Shown: piece after piece, positions 42,048-47,736 of the stretch
Numbering within the stretch: position 1 is the first letter of the stretch
Layout: every line of letters starts with the position of its first letter
DNA from: OLB6 sp964467455
GTDB taxonomy: Bacteria > Bacteroidota > Ignavibacteria > Kapaibacteriales > Kapaibacteriaceae
Assembly (NCBI GenBank): GCA_964467455.1
Contig: CAYXQJ010000004.1
Span: 62,001-126,000, forward strand
Reading direction: 5' to 3'
DNA length: 64,000 nt
Position numbers and translations under genes: made by a program
The notes under the pieces: generated by a model
What the model was told of the DNA's origin: nothing
The model's database searches: none
The model's input: the letters and a program-made list of their open reading frames with translations, nothing else

Positions 42048-42548
42048 ATGGCCAACGTCACCGAGAACACTGAATCACAACGTTTGAATTTCTGGGAACG
42101 TATCTACCTTCCTGAGATCGCTCGTGGTCTTGGGCTCACGTTCCGGCAAATGTTCCGTCCCAGCTTTACGCGTCAGTATCCTGAAGAGCGTTGGACGCCG
42201 GAAGGTTCGTACCGCGGACGTCCCGTCCTCGTCTTGGAAGAAGACGGTGAACGCTGTGTTGCCTGCGGACTATGTTCACGCGTGTGTCCGGCGTTGGCGA
42301 TCGAAGTCCGTGCTGCCGAGACCGACCGCGAGAAAGAGCGTTATCCCGAGTTGTTCGAGATCAACATGCTCCGCTGCATCTACTGCGGATTTTGCGAAGA
42401 GGTCTGTCCGGAAGAAGCCATCGTGATGAGCAAGGACTACGAACTCGTCTTCGGCTCACAAGAAGAAGGCATTTTGGGCAAGGACAAGCTCCTGATCCCG
42501 GTGGCACAGTTGCAAGAGCGGTTGGAGTTCTTGCGGCAGTGGCGTTGA
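42048..42548 (+). CDS. nuoI: NADH-quinone oxidoreductase subunit I
   Basis: A 166-residue subunit with two [4Fe-4S] clusters (N6a/N6b). Both ligand sets are complete: CVACGLCSRVCP near residue 66 and CIYCGFCEEVCP near 112. The N-terminus (LPEIARGLGLTFRQMF) is the usual amphipathic helix that lies on the membrane. It ends the nuoGHI cluster and is followed by six octad repeats and a terminator, so transcription stops here and the remaining complex I genes lie elsewhere. Confidence 0.97.
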   Translation: MANVTENTESQRLNFWERIYLPEIARGLGLTFRQMFRPSFTRQYPEERWTPEGSYRGRPVLVLEEDGERCVACGLCSRVCPALAIEVRAAETDREKERYPELFEINMLRCIYCGFCEEVCPEEAIVMSKDYELVFGSQEEGILGKDKLLIPVAQLQERLEFLRQWR

Positions 42549-42552
42549 TCGC

Positions 42553-42600
42553 GAATAACCGAATAACCGAATAACCGAATAACCGAATAACCGAATAACC
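42553..42600. repeat. Octad tandem repeat after nuoI
   Basis: Six perfect copies of GAATAACC, followed by a decayed GAGTAA. The same unit occurs at 47643-47674 (again ending CGAGT) and, in reverse and in frame, within anmK. Confidence 0.97.
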
Positions 42601-42609
42601 GAGTAAAAG

Positions 42610-42638
42610 AGCGCGATGGGAAACTGTCGCGCTTTTTC
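42610..42638 (+). terminator. Rho-independent terminator of nuoGHI
   Basis: AGCGCGA, a 10-base loop, TCGCGCT, then TTTTT. It directly follows the octad array. Confidence 0.88.
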
Positions 42639-42641
42639 GTT

Positions 42642-43124
42642 TTAGTGCGAGGGTTTGCCGAGATGATGGCGCCAGCGGTAGAGATACATACTGCTCAGCA
42701 TGATCCCAAGTCCGACGCCTCTGATCAGGGTGTCCAGCAGCGGTGAATCACTCTTTGATAGAAAACTGATCAATAGTGATAGCCCGATCATGTTGATGAA
42801 GATCTCGATCACCTTGGCTACGATCGTACGTTTGTCCATTCGGACATGTTTGCGAAGTTCTTCAACGCCTTTGAACACGCCGTCGTATGCAAGGATCACT
42901 TCGAAGATCAGTGCGGTAAGAAAGAACACCGCAAATAGCGTGTAACCCGCGATCATCCATTGATCATCTTGTACGACCTGAGTTAGAAGGATCGATCCTG
43001 GAAGCAGGATCCACCGCATGGTGATCATCGTGCGATACGCCGCACGATGTGTTAGAGATCGAAGGATCTCGTCGGAGTTGATGAGGTCATCGTCATCGTA
43101 GACCGTTGCTTCATCTCTCTTCAT
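42642..43124 (-). CDS. Four-helix membrane protein, paralogue 3 of XRE-linked set
   Basis: A 160-residue protein of unknown function with four hydrophobic segments (about 40-56, 62-82, 108-124, 130-146). It shares its N-terminal motif DEILRSLTHRAAY and the mid-protein motif LIFEVILAYDGVFKGVEELRK with the 43129 product (DEVLLSLTHRAAF, LIFELTLGYYGVSRGLAELKQ). The acidic start (YDDDDLINSDE) is particular to this copy. It is last in the tight operon XRE-C-B-A, 4 bases after the 43129 gene. Small membrane proteins controlled by a Cro-like regulator often respond to envelope stress or peptides, but I cannot assign a role. Confidence 0.72.
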   Translation of the reverse strand: MKRDEATVYDDDDLINSDEILRSLTHRAAYRTMITMRWILLPGSILLTQVVQDDQWMIAGYTLFAVFFLTALIFEVILAYDGVFKGVEELRKHVRMDKRTIVAKVIEIFINMIGLSLLISFLSKSDSPLLDTLIRGVGLGIMLSSMYLYRWRHHLGKPSH

Positions 43125-43128
43125 ATGG

Positions 43129-43590
43129 CTAGCCTTTGATCTTCACTAAACGTCGTCGGTACCGAAGGGTCATGAGAATTACCACGATCACTGCGCCACC
43201 GAGTGTCTCTAGAATTGCGGTTTCCAACGAATCGTTCATTGCAAAGTACGAGACAGAGAACCACACGTACATGAACTGCACCGTGGCCATGACTGTACGC
43301 TTGATTGCGGCCGATCTGGAAACCACGTTGCGCTGTTTGAGTTCTGCAAGTCCACGCGAAACACCATAGTAGCCCAATGTGAGTTCGAAGATGAGCGACG
43401 CTAAGAACGCGAAACAGATCGTGGTTAAACCGATCGTGATCCCGATGTGAGAACGGACGAGGATCAGTACTGCCACACCTACGAGGTAGCCGATGATCGG
43501 GACAAGCTTGATCGCGTTGAATGCAGCGCGATGCGTCAACGATAGAAGTACTTCATCACCTTGAAGTAGTAGCTCTTCCTCACGCTTCAT
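43129..43590 (-). CDS. Four-helix membrane protein, paralogue 2 of XRE-linked set
   Basis: 153 residues from the ATG at 43590, which has a perfect AGGAGG seven bases upstream; the longer open frame would overlap the previous gene more. Four hydrophobic segments (about 31-48, 52-70, 96-112, 122-138). The motifs DEVLLSLTHRAAF and LIFELTLGYYGVSRGLAELKQ are shared with the 42642 product, and more loosely with the 43580 product (DEVLRAINHEIM). It overlaps the preceding gene by 11 bases, so the operon is translationally coupled. Function unknown. Confidence 0.75.
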   Translation of the reverse strand: MKREEELLLQGDEVLLSLTHRAAFNAIKLVPIIGYLVGVAVLILVRSHIGITIGLTTICFAFLASLIFELTLGYYGVSRGLAELKQRNVVSRSAAIKRTVMATVQFMYVWFSVSYFAMNDSLETAILETLGGAVIVVILMTLRYRRRLVKIKG

Positions 43591-43984
43591 GTTTCCTCCT
43601 TGAAAGGCGACCGTTAATGAACCACATGATGTAACCGAAGAAGACACCTTGAAAGATGGCAACCTTTATCGCCATGCGGCGCGCAGCCTGACTCAACAGT
43701 GTACCTTCTTTTGCGGCCAAGACAAGACCACGTTTCGTGATCCAGATCTGCCACACGGCGATGGCGACGGCTGAAAAGGCCATCAAGGTGAATCCAAGCA
43801 ACAATTGATCATCAAGCAACATGCCGATGAGCGACCCGGCCAATCCCTGGATGATGGCCCACCCAAGGAACACACGTGACATGATCTCGTGATTGATCGC
43901 GCGTAACACTTCGTCCTGCTCTATCACGACAAAAGGTTCCTGATATCCCGACTTCTTCACTTGCTCGCGAAGGCGCTCCAACAT
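43580..43984 (-). CDS. Four-helix membrane protein, paralogue 1 of XRE-linked set
   Basis: A 134-residue protein with a charged N-terminal helix (LERLREQVKKSGYQE), the short motif IEQDEVLRAINHEIMSRV related to the DEVL-LTHRA motif of its neighbours, and three or four hydrophobic segments between residues 38 and 125. It ends in a basic tail (RLSRRKHEA). A strong Shine-Dalgarno (GGAGGA) lies before the ATG at 43984. It begins 2 bases after the XRE regulator gene ends, so regulator and membrane protein are co-expressed. The most divergent of the three paralogues; function unknown. Confidence 0.72.
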   Translation of the reverse strand: MLERLREQVKKSGYQEPFVVIEQDEVLRAINHEIMSRVFLGWAIIQGLAGSLIGMLLDDQLLLGFTLMAFSAVAIAVWQIWITKRGLVLAAKEGTLLSQAARRMAIKVAIFQGVFFGYIMWFINGRLSRRKHEA

Positions 43985-43986
43985 TC

Positions 43987-44193
43987 TTACACTCCTCCAA
44001 ACAACTCTTCCACCGTTGTCTCCAGCACCTCGGCGATCTTGAGGGCTAAATAGACGGAGGGGGCGAATGTGCCCTGTTCGATGTAGTTGATGCTTTGCCG
44101 GCTGACGCCGACACGTTCGGCCAAGGTACCCTGCGTGATGACGTGTTGACTACGGATCTCGCGAACCTTGTTGTGATGTTTCTCCTCGGCCAT
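43987..44193 (-). CDS. XRE-family (Cro/C1-type) transcriptional regulator
   Basis: A 68-residue single-domain repressor-like protein. The helix-turn-helix core is plain: HVITQGTLAERVGVSRQSINYIEQGTFAPSVYLALKIAEVLETTVEELF, close to the YgzD/small HTH type. The ATG at 44193 is chosen over the TTG at 44199. It heads the operon with three paralogous membrane proteins. Its start codon follows a TAnnTTTG promoter by only three bases, and a perfect 9-bp-arm palindrome overlies that promoter, so it most likely represses itself and the membrane genes. The gene follows the VapC toxin gene by 50 bases. Confidence 0.92.
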   Translation of the reverse strand: MAEEKHHNKVREIRSQHVITQGTLAERVGVSRQSINYIEQGTFAPSVYLALKIAEVLETTVEELFGGV

Positions 44194-44196
44194 GGT

Positions 44197-44227
44197 CAAA
44201 GATACTTGACAGGAGGTATGTTGTCAA
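44197..44227 (-). promoter_or_regulatory. Promoter of the XRE operon, apparently leaderless
   Basis: On the minus strand TTGACA (44227-44222), 17 bases, then TATCTTTG (44204-44197), which fits both a sigma-70 -10 and the TAnnTTTG word. The ATG follows 3 bases later, so the transcript would start at or near the start codon. There is no Shine-Dalgarno sequence on this strand. Confidence 0.7.
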
Positions 44228-44230
44228 GTA
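44203..44230. promoter_or_regulatory. Operator-like palindrome over the XRE promoter
   Basis: TACTTGACA (44203-44211) and TGTCAAGTA (44222-44230) are a perfect 9-bp inverted repeat with a 10-base spacer, about two helical turns centre to centre. It spans the -35 and part of the -10. A third partial copy TTGACAA follows at 44234-44240. Confidence 0.75.
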
Positions 44231-44243
44231 CAATTGACAAGGT

Positions 44244-44633
44244 CTACCATAGTGTAGGAACGTCGACCTGACCAAAGCGGCGGTCTGTCGTGACGATCGT
44301 GCAAGATTCTTCAATGGCTTGTGCAACGAGGAGTCGATCGAAAGGATCACGATGATCCCATTCGAGGCTTGCTGCACGTATCGCGTGTCGTGCAGTGATC
44401 GGCAGCATTCGAAAATCGTAGTCGAACATGCGTCTCTCGATGTTCTGTAAGAGACTTTCAGCCTGCGGCAGTTTCCCGATCACGTGTTTTCGGTAGAGCT
44501 CATATAGGCTGATTGGGGAGACAAAGATGGTGGCTGCCTTGCTGCGCAAGGCCTTTTTGACCCTAGGGGTGAATCGACCGGGTTCTTGGTCGAACCACAA
44601 GAGCGCGTGCGTATCAAGCAGGAGGTTGGACAT
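44244..44633 (-). CDS. vapC: PIN-domain toxin, VapC family
   Basis: A 129-residue PIN ribonuclease. The acidic active-site residues are in place: LLLDTHALLWF (first Asp), ISLYELYRK (Glu), RDPFDRLLVAQA (Asp) and VTTDRRFG (last Asp). VapC toxins cut RNA, often initiator tRNA or the 23S sarcin-ricin loop. The start ATG shares a base with the antitoxin stop (TGATG), so expression is coupled. It lies in the segment beside the truncated clpB. Confidence 0.93.
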   Translation of the reverse strand: MSNLLLDTHALLWFDQEPGRFTPRVKKALRSKAATIFVSPISLYELYRKHVIGKLPQAESLLQNIERRMFDYDFRMLPITARHAIRAASLEWDHRDPFDRLLVAQAIEESCTIVTTDRRFGQVDVPTLW

Positions 44634-44899
44634 CACCAGTTCAGAGGATCGTTGGGATCATCATCGTCTACGAAGTCATCAGCGACGCTATAGCTTGCCA
44701 GATCACCCGGACTTTTCGGCAGGTCAGAATTCACACCTAAGCCGATCGGACGAAGTTCTTCATCAGCGTGTTTCGCTAGAGGGACGATCTGAACTATTGG
44801 CTTGCCACGCCGGGAAATGATGACCTCTTCACCGGATAGCGCTGCCTCGACGAGTTGCGACAATGTCGACTTCGCTTTATGCATGTTGACCATGATCAT
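44633..44899 (-). CDS. Phd/YefM-family antitoxin
   Basis: An 88-residue antitoxin. The N-terminal part (VNMHKAKSTLSQLVEAALSGEEVIISRRGKPIVQIVPL) is the DNA-binding Phd/YefM domain; the acidic, Gly/Pro-rich C-terminus (GLGVNSDLPKSPGD to DDDDPNDPLNW) would wrap the VapC active site. The ATG at 44893 is an alternative start. A perfect 16-bp palindrome lies about 60 bases upstream (44960-44975) and may be its operator. The pair is followed by the XRE operon on the same strand. Confidence 0.92.
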   Translation of the reverse strand: MIMVNMHKAKSTLSQLVEAALSGEEVIISRRGKPIVQIVPLAKHADEELRPIGLGVNSDLPKSPGDLASYSVADDFVDDDDPNDPLNW

Positions 44900-44959
44900 C
44901 TACGTGCCGCTCAGGTGGTGAAACGTGACACGCAACATGCAGAATAGCTAGTTAGTACG

Positions 44960-44975
44960 CAACTTAGCTAAGTTG
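44960..44975. promoter_or_regulatory. 16-bp perfect palindrome between truncated clpB and phd
   Basis: CAACTTAGCTAAGTTG reads the same on both strands. It lies 10 bases past the premature clpB stop and 61 bases before the antitoxin start, so it could be the toxin-antitoxin operator or mark the rearrangement joint. Neighbouring AGCTAGTTAG words resemble the octad repeat at 37658. Confidence 0.55.
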
Positions 44976-44984
44976 GTGACGCCA

Positions 44985-46286
44985 CTAGGCGATCTCTCGC
45001 AGCAGCGCTTCGCGCTCGATCTCGAGTTGACGGATGCGGCGCTCCAACGAGTCGAGCTCTTCGGGCATGGAGTCGATCTCGATGCGGAGCTTCGATGCGG
45101 CTTCGTCGACGAGGTCGATGGCCTTGTCCGGTAGGAACCGGTCGGTGATGTAGCGGTTGGAGAGTTGGGCCGCTGCGACGATGGCAGCATCGGTGATGCG
45201 GACGCCGTGATGGACCTCGTAGCGCTCCTTGAGTCCGCGTAGGATGGAGATGGCATCCTCGACACTCGGCTCTGCCACGTAGACCTTTTGGAATCGACGC
45301 TCCAAGGCCGGGTCTTTTTCAATGTGCTGGCGGAACTCATCTAGCGTGGTCGCACCGATCGCACGCAGCTCACCGCGCGCCAAGGCGGGCTTGAGAATGT
45401 TGGCAGCATCCATCGCCCCCTGAGTAGCTCCCGCACCGATCAACGTATGCAGCTCGTCGATGAAGAGGATGAACTCGCCGTTCGATTCGGCGACCTCTTT
45501 GACGACGGCCTTGATACGCTCTTCGAACTGACCGCGAAACTGCGTGCCGGCGATCAACGCTCCCATGTCGAGTGAGAAGATCGTCTTTGTTCGCAATGAT
45601 TCCGGTACGTCTTGGGAGACGATCCGTTGGGCAATGCCTTCAACGATGGCCGTCTTGCCAACGCCGGGTTCGCCAATGAGGACGGGGTTGTTCTTGGTGC
45701 GACGCGACAAGACTTGCAAGACGCGGCGGATCTCGTCCTCACGTCCGATCACCGGATCGATCTTGCCCTTGCGCGCTTCGTCGTTCAGATTGCGGGCATA
45801 TTTCTGCAGCGACTGATACGTGTCCTCGGGATTCTGTCCGGTCACGCGCCGACTGCCCCGGATCTCGGCAAGTACGCGCAAGATGTTCTCTTTCGACACA
45901 CCTTGATCCTTGAGGATCGACGACGCAGAACTCTTCGACGTTGTCATCGAGAGCAACAGATGCTCTGTCGAGACGAACTCATCCTTCAACGCCGATGCTT
46001 CCTTGAACGCATCTTGAAACAGTTTCTGCGTGTCGTTCGATAGATGGCTGCCGGAAAATCCCGACACCGTCGGTAGGGCCTTGATCGTCTCGTCAACCTT
46101 CTGTCGAACAAATCCCATGTTCGCACCAACCTTGTTCAGGATGGGCGGGACAACACCTTGTGGATCGTTCAACAATGCCGACAGGATGTGGATCGGCTCC
46201 AGGGCTTGATGTTGTGCTTCTGACGCAAGCTCTTGCGCTTGTTGCACCGCTTCCTGCGCCTTGAGCGTGAGTTTATTGAAATTCAT
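44985..46286 (-). pseudogene. clpB: clpB truncated after the first ATPase domain
   Basis: 433 residues matching the N-terminal half of the ClpB disaggregase. Present: the N domain (residues 1-145, FNKLTLKAQEAVQQAQEL), then NBD1 with Walker A GEPGVGKT, Walker B LFIDELHTLIG and the arginine-finger region DPALERRFQKVYVAEPS. The protein stops at LEIEREALLREIA, just as the middle coiled-coil domain begins. ClpB is normally about 860 residues, so the rest of the middle domain and all of NBD2 are missing. Downstream DNA in all frames holds the toxin-antitoxin genes instead. The half-protein could bind substrate but should not disaggregate. It might be a broken gene or, less likely, a short product with a new role. 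Confidence 0.85.
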
Positions 46287-46312
46287 ACGTCTTGCTCGTT
46301 TCTCGTTCTGGC

Positions 46313-46347
46313 GAAGGACGAAGGACGATGGACGAAGGACGAAAGTG
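46313..46347. repeat. Heptad tandem repeat upstream of clpB
   Basis: Five 7-bp units GAAGGAC x2, GATGGAC, GAAGGAC, GAAAGTG. It lies 27 bases before the clpB start and 5 bases after the end of the DUF4239 gene, and belongs to the same sequence family as 6765-6792 (reverse strand). Confidence 0.85.
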
Positions 46348-46352
46348 TGATT

Positions 46353-47132
46353 CTAACGTCCCAACAGAATGTTCGCTGCGGCCCGATAGGGTTCCGGGGA
46401 GAGCGATAAGACACCATCGGTAGGATGTTCGTACATGAAGATCAAGAGCAGCACGCAGACGATGCTGACCGTGACCGTCAACGTCAGCAGCGAATGCAGT
46501 TGTTCCGTCTTTGGTGCGAACAACACCAGAAATCCAACCAACAACACGCCCCCTCCCAACAAAATGGTCCACAGTAGGGGGCCGATGTGTTCCCGCATCA
46601 ACGAGATCCGCGACATACGGAGCTGCATCAATTCGTTGAGGGCCGTGAGTGTGGTCTGCGATGCCGGCTTGGAACCATCTGTGGTGGCCTCCATCGCGTG
46701 GACGGCATCCCAGAGTCCGATCATGGCCTTACGAGCGGCTGGCGACGGACCATCCTGGTGTTCATCCCATTCGGATTCGGCAACAGCGTTCGCATACGAT
46801 ACGGCTCGACGGACGATCTCCTCACCGGCAGGGGAATGTAGTGCTTGTGCAGATCGACCGACAGCGATGATGTAGCCCGATTCACGCTCGGCGGTCTCGC
46901 GCACTTCGATCCAACGATCTTGTCCGTGGACGGCCATCAGGCCAACGACGAGGGCATAGATCACGCCGAGGTTGGTATAGACCACGGCAGAGACATCGTG
47001 CGCCTCACGGATCACGTCGAGAGGCACGCTCCGATGGATCATGCGTCGCATGAACACCACAAGGACCATTGTTACCACGGTGAGGACACCCACCAAGATC
47101 ATCCAATTCGTGCCCAGGATAAGGTCGACCAT
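46353..47132 (-). CDS. DUF4239 (bestrophin-like) membrane protein
   Basis: About 259 residues with the layout of DUF4239: two N-terminal helices (residues about 10-28 and 50-70, with HDVSAVVYTNLGVIYALVVGLMAV), a soluble helical domain (75-190, with RETAERESGYIIAVGRSA) and two C-terminal helices (about 195-240, LLWTILLGGGVLLVGFLVLF). The ATG at 47132 is chosen because GGAG lies about 11 bases before it and helix 1 starts at once; the longer frame reads antisense into the divergent thioesterase. Members are thought to resemble bestrophin channels, but the role is unproven. clpB is upstream on the same strand only in space; the divergent thioesterase starts 84 bases away. Confidence 0.78.
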   Translation of the reverse strand: MVDLILGTNWMILVGVLTVVTMVLVVFMRRMIHRSVPLDVIREAHDVSAVVYTNLGVIYALVVGLMAVHGQDRWIEVRETAERESGYIIAVGRSAQALHSPAGEEIVRRAVSYANAVAESEWDEHQDGPSPAARKAMIGLWDAVHAMEATTDGSKPASQTTLTALNELMQLRMSRISLMREHIGPLLWTILLGGGVLLVGFLVLFAPKTEQLHSLLTLTVTVSIVCVLLLIFMYEHPTDGVLSLSPEPYRAAANILLGR

Positions 47133-47216
47133 AAACGTGCAGACTCCAATGTTCAGCAACAACTTAGGCCGAAGGTCTGTGCCCTGCAAGCCGTTTCGGA
47201 GCAGTATCTTCGCGCC

Positions 47217-47657
47217 ATGCACTTCACACCGAAGACCCCTAGGTTTCGAGAGATCATCCGAGACCACCTGCATCGTCAGGAATTCATGAAACACATCGGC
47301 TGCGAGCTGATGGTGATCGAGCCCGGACATGTTGAGGCAACGATCGATCTACGCCAAATACACCAACAACAGCTCGGCCTCGTCCATGGCGGCGTGACGG
47401 CCACGATCGCCGATGTTGCTGCCGGCTTTGCCGGCTTTACCCTGGTGGGCGAGGATGAACACACGGTCACGGCCGAGATCAAGGTTAGCTACTTTGCCAA
47501 AGGCCTCGGCGACCGACTCCGCGCCGTTGGGCGCGTAGTCAAAGCCGGACGCTCCATGCACTTCTGCGAAGCCGACGTGTTCTGCGAGCGAGACGGCACG
47601 GAGACATTGATAGCGAGAGCAACGACGACGATGGCAATCATCCGAATAACCGAATAA
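47217..47657 (+). CDS. PaaI-type hotdog-fold thioesterase
   Basis: A 146-residue acyl-CoA thioesterase-like protein. The hotdog signature is clear: HQQQLGLVHGGVTATIADVAAGFAGF (HGG-x-x-x-x-x-x-D) and TAEIKVSYFAKGLGDRLRAVGRVVKAGRSMHFCEADVF. Only the C-terminal part of a larger open frame is real; the ATG at 47217 begins just before the family N-terminus. The final residues IIRITE and the stop codon are encoded by the first unit of the octad repeat that follows, so the repeat has set the protein's C-terminus. Confidence 0.9.
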   Translation: MHFTPKTPRFREIIRDHLHRQEFMKHIGCELMVIEPGHVEATIDLRQIHQQQLGLVHGGVTATIADVAAGFAGFTLVGEDEHTVTAEIKVSYFAKGLGDRLRAVGRVVKAGRSMHFCEADVFCERDGTETLIARATTTMAIIRITE

Positions 47658-47674
47658 CCGAATAACCGAATAAC
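47643..47674. repeat. Octad tandem repeat at the thioesterase 3' end
   Basis: Four copies of CGAATAAC, then CGAGT. The stop codon TAA of the thioesterase gene is in the first copies. Identical unit to the array after nuoI. Confidence 0.96.
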
Positions 47675-47704
47675 CGAGTGTCATTCCGAGCGATAGCGAG
47701 GAAC

Positions 47705-47736
47705 GACTAACTGACAAACTGACTAACCGACTAGAT
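47705..47736. repeat. Octad tandem repeat immediately before porX
   Basis: Four 8-bp units GACTAACT, GACAAACT, GACTAACC, GACTAGAT. The last unit contains the first two bases of the porX ATG (47735), as at the HisA-like gene. Confidence 0.85.

Noticed and set aside
42553..42600. Possible CRISPR array
   Set aside because: Units are 8 bp with no spacers; no cas genes are seen. The same holds for all other 7- and 8-bp arrays.
44218..44271. Tiny plus-strand frame with an AGGAGG in front of ATG within the XRE operator
   Set aside because: Seventeen codons, no homology, and the AGGAGG lies in the palindrome spacer on the strand opposite the operon; judged coincidental.
44948..45340. Missing second half of ClpB in another frame
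   Set aside because: This frame is an out-of-register reading of the truncated clpB and shows no NBD2 motifs, so a simple frameshift does not explain the truncation.
46845..47216. N-terminal extension of the thioesterase frame
   Set aside because: It is antisense to the DUF4239 gene, His/Asp-rich and without family similarity; the real start is ATG 47217.
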